A stretch of DNA of 64,000 bases, from the NCBI RefSeq assembly GCF_947179515.1, contig NC_067495.1, positions 86,273,335-86,337,334 of the forward strand, in the 5' to 3' direction. This stretch comes from Apodemus sylvaticus. Lineage: Eukaryota > Chordata > Mammalia > Rodentia > Muridae. The notes beneath the pieces are model-generated. The model saw only the letters and a list, made by a program, of their open reading frames with translations, was not told the DNA's origin and made no database searches. Positions 25,150 to 35,166 of the stretch are shown one piece after another. How positions within the stretch are numbered: the stretch's first letter is position 1; every line of letters starts with the position of its first letter. The position numbers and the translations under genes are program-made.

Positions 25150-26335
25150 CCTTTAAAATTTCTTCATAACTCTCTTCTGGGTAGAGAAATCTCACTGAAC
25201 CTATTTTTCATTCCTGATCCTTACCTCGGAGTCCTAGCCCTGACCCCTTTCACTTCTCCTCTGAGAGGATGATATTCCCCTTTGAGTGTCCTCCACACTG
25301 GTACATCAAAGTGTCTGCAGGATTAGGCACATCCTCTCCCACTGAAACCAGGCAAAACAGCCCTGTTGCAGAACAAATACTACAGTCATGCTACAGCTTT
25401 AGGGACAGTCCCTGCTCTAGTTGTTGGGAGACCCACATGGAGACTGAGCGACATGTCTGCTACATATGGGCCCTACACATAATTCTAGCCCATGTATGTA
25501 TGCTCTTTGGTTAGTGGCTCAGTCTCTAAGAGCTCCCAGTGCTACAAGTTAGTTGACTGAGTTCCTGCCTTGGCTTCCTCAGATCATGGAGTATATCATG
25601 TAAGCCAGAGAAACCCTCCCTTCCCAAGATTGCTTTTGTTGAAATTGTTCTATAGCAACAAAAATCAAATTTGACCATTTAGTAATACAATTACAGTTCT
25701 TACTATTCATATTTCCCATCCCCTTCAGTACCTTCAATCCTTCTCCCAACACTTCCATAAATGTCCCCAACCACTGTCCAAAGTTTGGCTCTGGGTGTCT
25801 GCATCTGTTTCAGTCAGCTGCATTTGAATAGAGCCTCTCAGAGGACAGTTATGCTAGGATCCTATCTGCAAGCATAACAGAGTATCATTAATAGTATCAG
25901 GGATTGGTGCTTAACCCTAGGATGTGTCTCAAGTTGGGCCTGTAACTGGTTAGCTATTCCCTCAGTCTCTGCTCCATCTTTGTTCTTGCATTTCAGGACA
26001 AAACTTCAAAACAGGACAAGTTTTGAGTTAAAAGTTTTGTGACTGATTTTGTGTCCTAACCCCTCCACTAGGGGTCCTGCCTGGTTACAGGGAGGTGGCC
26101 TCTTCAGTTTCCATGTGCCCACTGTTAGGCATCTGGGCTAAGGTCACCTGCATTGACTCCTGGCAACTTCCCCTATCCCATGTCTCTGGAACTTCCTAGA
26201 ATTCCTTACTGCCACTCCCTACACTTGGCAGCTTCAGATTTCCAATCATTCTTCTGGCCCTCTGGGCCTCTGTCCTGTCTCTTCTAACAACTGGTCCTGA
26301 CCACCCTGTTCTAATGAACATTTTACTTTTAATTC
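25150..26335 (-). mobile_element. Old rodent L1 3' UTR, inverted
   Basis: Inverted L1 3' UTR landmarks in order: 'gcaggattaggcacatcct', 'ctctttggttagtggctca', 'agtttggctctgggtgtct', 'gaatagagcctctcagagg', 'cctcagtctctgctccatc', 'cctgcctggttacaggga', and 'ggcctcttcagtttcca'. It is interrupted at 25559-25715 by a family B fragment, and the L1 text resumes cleanly on the other side. Confidence 0.75.
25559..25715 (+). repeat. Family B repeat fragment inside L1; left arm of an inverted repeat
   Basis: 'gttcctgccttggcttcct', 'tatatcatgtaagccagag' and 'cttcccaagattgcttttg' are the 3' end of family B in plus orientation. It continues about 45 bases beyond the usual family end. Those extra bases are also present, inverted, at 26370-26410. 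Confidence 0.7.
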
Positions 26336-26369
26336 TAACCTGTTTTATCATAAAAGATAAGTTGAAAAT

Positions 26370-26800
26370 ATGGAGAGTAAGAACTATAAATGTATTAGTA
26401 AAAGTTCAAATTTGATTTTTGTTGCTATAGAACATTCTGTTATAAAGCAATCTGGGGAGAAGAGGGTTTATTTGGCTTCCATGATGTAGTTCATGATCTT
26501 AGCAAGTTAAGAAAGGAACTAGGTTAGGAATCTAGAGACAGAAACTGGAGCAAAGTCCATGGAGGAACACTACTCAGTGGCTTCTTTGCTCTGTCTCAGA
26601 TACTGTTCTCATAAAATCTATGCCTGCCTGCCAAGGTACAGCACCACCCACAGTAGACTGTAACCTCCTGAAGCAACTAGACATTGATCAAGAAAATGGC
26701 AATTGGCATGTCTGTAGGCCAATATAATGAAAGTAACTCCTCAAATGTGATTCCCTCTTCCCAAGTGTGCCAACTTGACAATGGAATCTATAATACTAAT
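26370..26800 (-). repeat. Family B LTR-like repeat, inverted; right arm of an inverted repeat
   Basis: 'gagggtttatttggcttcc', 'aaactggagcaaagtccat', 'caccacccacagtagac', 'tcaagaaaatggcaatt' and 'gtgccaacttgacaatgg' follow the inverted family order. Its first 155 bases pair with 25559-25715. Confidence 0.65.
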
Positions 26801-27531
26801 CATAATTTACTTCATCATCCTGAATAATCAACTTACATATAGAATTTTAAAAATTATACACAGTATTTAAAAGTTTATAGAGTACTGGTTTATCATTTTA
26901 GTTTACATAGTAGAATATCTGGGTAATTTTTTTCAAAAAATGGCAACCAATGTTTGGCACCAACTATGTCACCAAGGAATTAAAGTTCCCTTTTGTGACT
27001 TCTTAGTCTTACAGATATAAAAAAATTAAAAGTTGACTCTGAAGGAAGCTTGAGGGCCATTTTAATAGATTTTTGAGAGAAAAATAACAACAGAGCAGAA
27101 AAACTATCAATCTTGTCAGCTGCTGGATGGATGGAGACAGATAAGAAGAGAGAAGATAGTTATGCCTCTTGAGTTAGGGTCCAAGAAAGCAATCAGGTTT
27201 ACCAATGGTAGTCAGCAAAATAACTCCTTGGGGAGAGATGTGTCTCCAGAGAAAGAGTGAGAGCATCCAATGTGCCCAAGAAAGCATGTTCAGGACTTTG
27301 GATAATATTTGAGGAGGGAATAAAAGGGGATGGAAAAGTTTCTCCTTTTAAATATGAACTAAGAAAAGTAGGCATGCTTAGCATTAAAGATCTATAAGCA
27401 AGTACATGAGTAGGACTTCTGGGTACATAAGCACATTATATAATTAAGGAGAAAATTATTTTTACCATCACTTTATCATGTGAATCCGTCTTGCAAAGAG
27501 GTTTGAACAATCTGAATGACAGACCCTATTG
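26801..27531. other. Unassigned sequence
   Basis: Nothing recognised. Confidence 0.4.
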
Positions 27532-27543
27532 GATTAATGCATT

Positions 27544-29173
27544 CTTTTTTTTATTCAATATTTTTTTTATTTATATTTCAAATGATTTCCCCTTTTCTAG
27601 ACCCCAACTCCCCGAAAGTCCCATAAGCCCCCTTCCCTCCCTCTGTTCTCCCACCCACCCCTTCCCAATTCCCTGTTCTGGTTTTGCCTTATACTGCTGC
27701 ACTGAGTCTTTCCAGAACCAGGACACTCCTCCATTCTTCTTGTACCTCATTTGATGTGTGGATTATGTTTTGGGTATTCCAGTTTTCCAGGCTAATATCC
27801 ACTTATTAGTGAGTGCATACCATGATTGATCTTTTGAGACTGGGTTACCTCACTTAGTATGATATTCTCCAGCTCCATCCATTTGCCTAAGAATTTCATG
27901 AATTCATTGTTTCTAATGGCTGAATAGTACTCCATTGTGTAGATATACCACATTTTTTGCATCCACTCTTCTGTTGAGGGATACCTGGGTTGTTTCCAGC
28001 TTCTGGCAATTATAAATAGGGCTGCTATGAACATAGTGGAACATGTATCCTTATCACATGCTGGGGAATCTTCTGGGTATATGCCCAGGAGTGGTATAGC
28101 AGGATCTTCGGGAAGTGAGGTGCCCAGTTTTCGGAGGAACCGCCAGACTGATTTCCAGAGTGGTTGTACCAATTTGCAACCCCACCAGCAGTGGAGGAGT
28201 GTTCCTCTTTCTCCACATCCTCACCAACATCTGCTGTCTCCTAAATTTTTAATCTTAGCCATTCTGACTGGTGTAAGGTGAAATCTCAGGGTTGTTTTAA
28301 TTCACATTTCCCTAATGACTAATGAAGTTGAGCATTTTTTAAGATGCTTCTCTGCCATCCGAAGTTCTTCAGGTGAAAATTCTTTCTTTAACTCTGTACT
28401 CCATTTTTTAATAGGGTTATTTGGTTTTCTGGAGTCTAACTTCTTGAGTTCTTTATATATATTGGATATTAGCCCTCTATCTGATGTAGGGTTGGTGAAG
28501 ATCTTTTCCCAATTTGTTGGTTGCCGATTTGCCCTGGTGATGGTGTCCTTTGCATTACAGAAACTTTGTAATTTTATGAGGTCCCATTTGTCAATTCTTG
28601 ATCTTAGAGCATACGCTATTGGTGTTCTGTTTAGGAACTTTCCCCCTGTACCAATGTCCTCAAGGGTCTTCCCCAGTTTCTTTTCTATTAGCTTCAGAGT
28701 ATCTGGCTTTATGTGGAGGTCCTTGATCCATTTGGAGTTGAGTTTAGTACAAGGAGACAAGGATGGATGAATTCCCATTCTTCTGCATGCTGACCTCCAG
28801 TTGAACCAGCACTATTTGTTGAAAAGGCTATCTTTTTTCCATTGGATGTTTTCAGCCCCTTTGTCGAGGATCAAGTGGCCATAGGTGTATGGGTACATTT
28901 CTGGATCTTCAATCCTGTTCCGTTGATCTGCCTGCTTGTCACTGTACCAATACCATGCAGTTTTTAACACTGTTGCTCTGTAGTATTGCTTGAGGCCAGG
29001 GACACTGATTTCCCCAGAATTTCTTTTGTTGTTGCGAATAGTTTTAGCTCTCCTGGGTTTTTTGTTATTCCAGATGAATTTGAGGATTACTCTTTCTAAC
29101 TCTGTGAAGAATTGAGTTGGGATTTTGATGGGTATTGCATTGAATCTGTATATTGCTTTTGGCAAAATGGCCA
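27544..29173 (-). mobile_element. Rat-type L1 (L1Rn-like), 5' truncated, with perfect TSD
   Basis: The longest rat-type copy, about 1.63 kb. Reading left to right it shows the inverted tail, the 3' UTR (to about 27791), then ORF2 sequence ending at 29173. A 12-base direct repeat 'gattaatgcatt' flanks it at 27532-27543 and 29174-29185, a clean target-site duplication from target-primed reverse transcription. The right flank is the A-rich tail of a B2 SINE, so the L1 inserted into that tail. Confidence 0.93.
27792..29173 (-). pseudogene. L1 ORF2 C-terminal fragment (endonuclease and RT lost)
   Basis: Three open pieces in L1 order. 28812-29165 includes FFTELERVILKFIWNNKKPR. 28302-28778 includes CTKLNSKWIKDLHIKPDTLK and TSDRGLISNIYKELKKLDSR. 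27792-28172 ends HSLISGY-stop. This is the region downstream of the reverse transcriptase, so the endonuclease and RT catalytic domains are absent. A stop after SLFNK at 28812 and a frame change before the last piece break the frame. Not functional. Confidence 0.9.
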
Positions 29174-29185
29174 GATTAATGCATT

Positions 29186-29364
29186 TTTAAATATTTATTT
29201 TATTTATATGAGTACACTGTCACTGTCTTCAGACACACCAGAAGAGAGTGCCAGATCCCCATTACAGATGTTTGTGAGCCTCCATGTGGTTGCTGTGAAT
29301 TGAACTCAGGATCTTTGGAAGAACAGTCAGTGCTTTTAGCTGCTGAGCCATCTCTCCAGCCCCC
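29186..29364 (-). repeat. B2 SINE
   Basis: Reverse-strand B2. The plus strand shows inverted tail 'aaatatttattttattt', then 'tgtcttcagacacaccaga', 'agagagtgccagatcccc', 'ttgaactcaggatctttgg' and 'tgagccatctctccagccc', the inverted B2 head. Nearly full length and little diverged. Confidence 0.93.
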
Positions 29365-29372
29365 AAATTAAC

Positions 29373-29839
29373 TTTTTTTTTTATTCGATATACTCTTTAT
29401 TTACATTTCAAGTGATTTTCCCTTTCCTGGACCCCCCTCACTGAAAGTCCCATAAGGCCTCTTCCCTCCCCCTGTTCCCCAGTCCACTCCTTCCCACTTC
29501 CTTGTCCTGGTATTCCCCTACACTGCTGCACTGAGCTTTTCCAGGACTGGGGGCCACTCCTTTCTTTTACTTGGGCACAATTTGATGTGTGCATTGTGTC
29601 TTGGGTATCCCAATCTTCTAGGATAATATCCACTTATCAGTGAGTGCATACCATGAGTGATCTTTTGAGACTGGGTTACCTCACTTAGGATGATGTTCTC
29701 CAGTTCCATCCATTTGTGTAAAAATTTCATGAATTCATTGTTTCTAATGGCGGAATAGTACACCGTTGTGTATATATACCACATTTTCTGTATCCATTCC
29801 TCCGTTGAGGGACATCTGGGTTCTTTCCAGCTTCTGGCT
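29373..29839 (-). mobile_element. Rat-type L1, short 3' end
   Basis: Inverted tail 'tttttttttattcgatata', 3' UTR and the last ORF2 codons ('tgagtgcataccatgagtg', 'ttcatgaattcattgtttc', 'ctttccagcttctggct'). It starts eight bases beyond the B2 head. The minus frame at 29518-29784 (ORF2 C-terminus) no longer ends in the usual stop: SGY is followed by YPRRLGYPR. No target-site duplication found. Confidence 0.88.
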
Positions 29840-30008
29840 TAGGCAAGGCACAATAGTGTATAATATTTTGAGCAGTTTAGAATGTTATGCTTCTACCCAC
29901 AGCAGGGGTAGAACTCAAATTCTTTCTTTTGACCAGGAGGAAATAGTTTGCCCTCAACAGTAATCAACAAAGCCCTGAGCCTTTCACCTTTTCATATAAA
30001 GCTGTAAA
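29840..30008. other. Unassigned sequence
   Basis: Short unassigned spacer between L1 and URR1. Confidence 0.4.
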
Positions 30009-30016
30009 TCTTAAGG

Positions 30017-30225
30017 CAGTAGTTCTCAACTCTGATTCCTTTGGGGATTGAGCAACCCTTTCGAAAACAAGGGGTTTCCTAAGACCATTGGAAAACATAG
30101 ATATTTATATTATGATTCATAACACCATCAAAGTTACAGTTGTAAAGAAACAAAGAAAATAATTTTAGGGTTGGAGAGTCATCTAACATGGAGAAGTGTT
30201 GCATTAGGAAGGTTGAGAACCACTG
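30017..30225. mobile_element. URR1-like non-autonomous hAT-Charlie DNA transposon
   Basis: About 209 bases with terminal inverted repeats: 'cagtagttctcaac' at the left and 'gttgagaaccactg' at the right (13 of 14 complementary). Internal 'aaagttacagttgtaaag' and 'attttagggttgg' match URR1. It is flanked by 'tcttaagg' (30009-30016) and 'acttaaga' (30226-30233), a diverged 8-base target-site duplication typical of hAT elements. No transposase; moved by an autonomous relative. Confidence 0.88.
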
Positions 30226-30233
30226 ACTTAAGA

Positions 30234-30724
30234 GGAGAGGAACCAAGCTGACTCTGAGGAAGAGTTCCATACCTCAATGGCTCTAAGCCTGCTACTGTCT
30301 GTTTAGCTACCTATCACTAGGAAGAGCTAATCATTTGATAAGGTAAATTAAACTTAATTAGTCCACATTTAAGGCATCATTTAGGAAATAAACCCATCAT
30401 ACGCCCAAAAGTTCCTTTATTGTGTGTGTGGTTTATTTTTTGGTTATTGCTATCATTTTACTTTTAGTAGAACATTATTTATACACATTTATAAAATACC
30501 CTGTGATTTTTCAATATATATTTATACTGACAAAATAAGGGTAATTAGCACATTCATCACCACAAATAGTTAACATTATTTTTGTGTTGGGAAGGTTCAA
30601 AACCCCTCTTTCAGACTATTTGGAAATGCCCCCAAAATAATTGCTAAGGAGAGTCATCCTACTTTATTGAAGAAAGCCTGAGTGCTTGAGAGGTGACTCA
30701 TCTCTTGAGAGCTTTCACTGATAT
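30234..30724. other. Unassigned sequence
   Basis: Nothing recognised. Confidence 0.4.
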
Positions 30725-31565
30725 TTTTTAAAATTATTATTATAAATATTTTATACACTCAATATATTATTCCCAACATTGTCAACCCCTATCTGCCCTC
30801 CGACTGTTCCACATCCTATACCTCCTCCGTTCTCCCTGTCTCTACATAGATGTCCCCACCCCCAACCACCCAAACTGACCTCTGAACTCCCTGGAGCCTC
30901 CAGTCTCTTGAGGGTTAGGTGCATCATCATGAATGAACATAGACCCAACAGTCCTTGTTGTGTGTGTTACGGGCCTCATATCAGTGGGTATATGCTGCCT
31001 GGTTGGTGGTCCAGTTTTTGAGAGATCCCGAGGGTCCAGAATAATTGAAACAGCTGGTCCACCTAGAGGGTCACCCTCAGCTTCCTTCAGCCTTCCTCAA
31101 TTCAACAGCAAGGGTCAGCCGCTTCTGTCCATTAGTTGGGTTCAAATATCTGTATCTGTCTCTTTAAGCTGCTTGTTGGGTCTTCCCGAGTACAGTCAAT
31201 ATAAGACCCTTTTTGTGAGTGCTCCATAATCTCAGTAATACTGTCAGGCCTTAGGGTCTCCCATTGAGCTAGATCCTACTTTTGCCCTGTCACTGGACCT
31301 TCTTTTCTTTGGGCTCCTCTCCATTTCCATTCCTGTAATTCTTTCAGACAGGTACAATTATGAGTCAGAGTTGTGACTGTGGGATGCCCACCTCCCTCAT
31401 TTGAAGCCCTGTCTTCCTGTTGGAGGTGGTCTCTATAAGTTCCCTCTCCCTACTGTCGAGCATTTCATGTAAGGTCCCTCCCTTGTAGTTCAGTGAGTTT
31501 CTCACCTCCCAGGTCTCTGGTACATTCTGGAGGGTCACCCCAACCTCCTATCTCCTGAAGAGGAC
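30725..31565 (-). mobile_element. Old Lx-type L1 3' UTR, inverted
   Basis: 'gactgttccacatcctata', 'gatgtccccacccccaacc', 'ctggagcctccagtctctt', 'ctgcctggttggtggtcca', 'tgtaattctttcagacagg', and 'ggtctctggtacattctgg'. This is the same 3' UTR type as the plus-strand copy at 58088-59130, in opposite orientation. The frames called on both strands are not coding. Confidence 0.75.
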
Positions 31566-31740
31566 TATAGTTTCAGTTTATAGTAATTTTTTACTCTGTA
31601 TTGATTTTTTGTGAATGTCACATCATGCACCCCAATCCCACTCAGCTCCTTGTCACTGTGCATCTTCCCTCCACCCTTGGAACCTCTTCCTACAAAAGAA
31701 AATAAAAAACAAAATTAAAATTTAAAAACAAACCCAAACA

Positions 31741-31783
31741 AGCAACAACAACAACAACAACAACAACAACCAAAAAAAAAAAT
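31741..31783. repeat. (CAA)n microsatellite with A tail
   Basis: About nine CAA units then an A run. Visible directly. Confidence 0.95.
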
Positions 31784-32219
31784 TCTCATTGTGGAAGCTC
31801 ATTGCACTACAGTGTGTCACATATTATACATACCCTTTTGTCCACACATCTTTGCTTGCAAATGTTCATTGCAATGAGTCTTTGATCTGGTTTGAGACCT
31901 CTGGCTTCTGTTACATTATTAATACTGGATCCTCATCAGGACTCCTCTCCGATATCACTTACCCTGTGTCATGGAGATCCTGTGGTTTTGGATCTGCAGG
32001 ACTGGCCTCTTCACATGCTCCAGCAATTCCTGGATGGGGGTAGATGTTGCTGAGGGCTTGAGAGTAAGAGGGCTGGCTCACCCCCTTTCACAGGATGCAG
32101 CACTCTCGAGAGTAGGGCCTGAATCTTGCCTGGGCAGCACAGTAAATCTGGTCCTGATCACATGGGCACTGGAGAGCCAACCCCCAAGGTATAAGAGCAA
32201 GAGGTCTAACCCTACTCTT

Positions 32220-33143
32220 TTTTTTTTTTTTTTGATATATTTTTATTTACATTTCCAGTGATTTCCCCTTTTCTGGCCCCCCACTCCCCAAAAGTCACAT
32301 AAGCCCCCTTCCCTCCCCCTGTTTTCCCACCCACCCCTTCCCACTTCCCTGTTCTGGTTTTGCCTTATACTGCTACACTGAGCCTTTCCAGAACCAGGGG
32401 CCACTCCTCTGTTCTTCTTGTACCTCATTTGATGTGTGGATTATGTTTTGGGTATTCCAGTTTTCTAGGTTAATATCCACTTATTAGTGAGTGCATACCA
32501 TGATTGATCTTTTGAGACTGGGTTACCTCACTTACTATGATGTTCTCCTGTTTCATCCATTTGCCTAAGAATTTCATGAATTCATTGTTTCTAATGGCTG
32601 AATAGTACTTCATTGTGTATATATACCACATTTTTTGCCTCCATCCTTCCCTTGAGGGATACCTGGGTTCTTTCCAGCTTCTGGCTATTATAAATAGGGC
32701 TGCTATGAACATAGTAGAGCATATATCCTTATTACATACTGGGGAATCCTCTGGGTATATGCCCAGGAGTGGTATAGCAGGATCTTTCGGAAGTGACATG
32801 CCCAGGATTCTGAGGAACCACCAGACTGATTTCCAGAGTGGTTGTACCAATTTGCAACTCCACCAGCAGTGGAGGAGTGTTCCTCTTTTCTCCACATCCT
32901 CGCCAACACCTGCTGTCTCCTGAGTTTTTACTCTTAACCATTCTGACTGGTGTAAGGTGAAATCTCAGGGTTGTTTTGATTTGCATTTCCCTGATGACTA
33001 ATGAAGTTGAGCATTTTTTTAAGATGTTTCTCTGCCATCTGAAGTTCTTCAGGTGAGAATTCCTCGTTTAACTCTGTACCCCATTTTTAATAGGGTTATT
33101 TGGTTTTCTGGGGTCTAACTTCTTGAGTTCTTTGTTTATATTT
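32220..33143 (-). mobile_element. Rat-type L1, 5' truncated, with diverged TSD
   Basis: Starts with a 16-base T run and the inverted 3' UTR. It includes an almost uninterrupted ORF2 C-terminus (minus frame 32470-32895: LLHCWWSCKLVQPLWKSVWW through HSLISGY-stop). It ends inside ORF2 near 'ttcttgagttctttgttta'. Flanking 'ctaaccctactctt' (32206-32219) and 'ctaactccactctt' (33144-33157) match at 12 of 14 positions. The host repeat resumes after it. Confidence 0.9.
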
Positions 33144-33283
33144 CTAACTCCACTCTTGCAGGCTGAAGCATTGGACATTGCATGAGCTAGATGGGGCTGG
33201 TAAAGAGAACTTACCCTGTTGTTTTGGGTATGGGAGAGCTAAGGGTGTGGACGAACTCAGTTACCACCCATGCCCAGATCCAG

Positions 33284-33452
33284 GGCTTTGAGTTCTTGAA
33301 TTCTTACGAGGTATCTCACAACTAACTCTAGTTATAAGAGATCAGACATCATCCTCTGATACACTCCATTGGCACCGACACACACATGTACACATACTCA
33401 CACAGTTATTAACACTCACACATAAGTGCAAATAAACCTTTAACAATAAAAG
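33284..33452 (+). repeat. B2-like SINE, 5' part missing
   Basis: 'gtatctcacaactaactct', 'gatcagacatcatcctctg', 'attggcaccgacacacaca' and 'gtgcaaataaacctttaac' follow the 3' two thirds of B2. Confidence 0.65.
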
Positions 33453-34039
33453 ATAAACTCTACCCTCTCCATTGAGCATTTCATCAAGTAACATTTGAGA
33501 GAGACGGGTTCTTTTACAATGCAGACATTTACCAGTACAACTTAATAATTAGGAATTATAAGGCAATGCAAAGATTTTGGTCCAAACACTTACTCCACCT
33601 CTGAGGAAGTTAGAATATTCATTTGACTGACAATTGTCCACTGCTATTGGTAACAGATGAAACTGTAGCCTGAAAAATACTAGGAAACCAATGGAAAGGC
33701 AGATAAGTGGTCTTCCTCCTTGTCTGGACGCATGCTTATCAGTAGTAGGAGTCATGGTGGGTGGCAAAGATGACTCCCATTGATGCAGGTATTAGAATAA
33801 TATTGTAATTCTAGAGTTTGGATAGGCCTGTGCCACTTTCAGTTTAGCAGGATATTGCACTATTTCTTAGTTGCTAACTTCTGTTTATTTTAATCATGGC
33901 TTGCCAACTTTAATGCAGTAAAGGAATTATTCTGGTGGGAGTGGAATAAAAAATTTTAAAAAGGTGTCATTAGTTGGTCATTCTCTTTGTGGAAACTGTT
34001 CTCAAATAACCTTTTGACTTTGCCCTCAGGTTTCTGTGG
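33453..34039. other. Unassigned sequence
   Basis: Nothing recognised. Confidence 0.4.
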
Positions 34040-34312
34040 TGTTTGCTCAGGTGTCACCTTCACGCTAAATCTATATGCTAATCTCATTGAAATTTTGAAT
34101 CCCCCGATTTTATAATATTCTCTTTCACTGCTTTATTTCCTCTGCATAGCACTTATCACTATGTAAAAGTTAATATGCACATATGTCTATATGTGTCTAT
34201 ATGCCTGTGTTAGCCTTTATTGTCCATATTCTCTACTAGAATGTAAATTCCATGATCATTGATTTTTGTCCTTTAGGTTCATCTTGTTCCTTGAATACAA
34301 ACTGGCACATTT
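34040..34312 (+). mobile_element. L2 LINE 3' UTR, ancient
   Basis: 'gctcaggtgtcaccttcac', 'gcatagcacttatcactat', 'ctactagaatgtaaattcc' and 'tttgtcctttaggttcatc' are in the same order as the L2 3' UTR (agcacttatcactatctg, actagaatgtaagctcc). Ends near 'aaactggcacatttaatt'. One of the clearer ancient mammalian repeats here. Confidence 0.75.
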
Positions 34313-34907
34313 AATTAAAAAAAAAAAAAACTTGAAGAGAGGAAGGAAGCAATGTATAAGAAAAGGAGATATAAAAATGAAGGAAGCAACACACCAAGAA
34401 AGGGGGAGCTTCTAGATTCTAAAATCCCCTTTCTCTTTGCAAATTTGGGCCAAAATATTTCATTTCATTTTTATTAAAATGGAAGTGATTTAGGGAACAC
34501 GTTACCTCCTTTAATTACTAAAAAGAATGCAATTAAGTATAACTGCCTGCTAGTAGAGGGAGGGCGCTTCAATCACTTAGCAAGTAGTAGAAAGGTATAC
34601 TAAATCAGCAGGGATGCTAAACAGCTTGGTGGCAAGGTGTTTTCAAATTATTTTATTATGCAATACTAACTGATACAGTAGCATGTGTGGAGAGAGAGTA
34701 ACTTGGCCATGATGAGAGGATGCAGAAGGGTTATTACATATAACCATTTTGATTGTAAAAGAAAACCAAAGACAAATTTTAATTACTCATAGAGGTTGCA
34801 TATGGTTCAAGACTTAATTTTAATCTCAAAACAATAATGCCTTTGATTGACAGATATAAAATTAAAGTTCTATTAGAAGAGTATCTTCTATCATCTTCAT
34901 CATTATT
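34313..34907. other. Unassigned AT-rich sequence
   Basis: Nothing recognised. A 13-base A run follows the L2 piece. Confidence 0.4.
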
Positions 34908-35080
34908 TGCATACATGTACGTATGATGAATGTATAAATGTGGACACATGCCTGTCACTCTGTGTATGTTAGACAGCAACTGTTTGGAGTCAGGTCTCTC
35001 TTTCTACCTTATGTTTAAGGGTGTTAACTTAGTTTGCGAAAGTACAGCCAGCACTTTTACCTGCTGAGCCATGTCATCTA
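34908..35080 (-). repeat. B2-like SINE, diverged, inverted
   Basis: 'ttggagtcaggtctctctt', 'tctaccttatgtttaaggg' and 'cacttttacctgctgagcc' match the inverted B2/B3 head and body. The 3' side is degraded. Confidence 0.6.
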
Positions 35081-35098
35081 ATTATCTTTAATAATATC

Positions 35099-35126
35099 AT
35101 GTGTGTGTGTGTGTGTGTGTGTGTGC
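35099..35126. repeat. (GT)13 microsatellite
   Basis: Uninterrupted TG/GT dinucleotides. Confidence 0.95.
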
Positions 35127-35166
35127 ACTGTCATTGCTGAAATAATTATTAATGAAGTGAAAATAT

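Larger units (their letters stand above)
31566..33283. repeat. Unassigned rodent dispersed repeat, split by a young L1
   Basis: Two parts, 31566-32205 and 33158-33283. They are less AT-rich than the surroundings and have repeat-like text I recall as dispersed in rodents ('gtccacacatctttgcttg', 'gagacctctggcttctgtt', 'gcctgggcagcacagtaaa', 'gcatgagctagatggggct'). I cannot name the family. An internal CAA array lies at 31741-31783. The 84-98 codon plus-strand frames have no recognised domain. Confidence 0.45.

Noticed and set aside
28315..28770. 151-codon plus frame
   Set aside because: Antisense shadow of the L1 ORF2 fragment on the minus strand.
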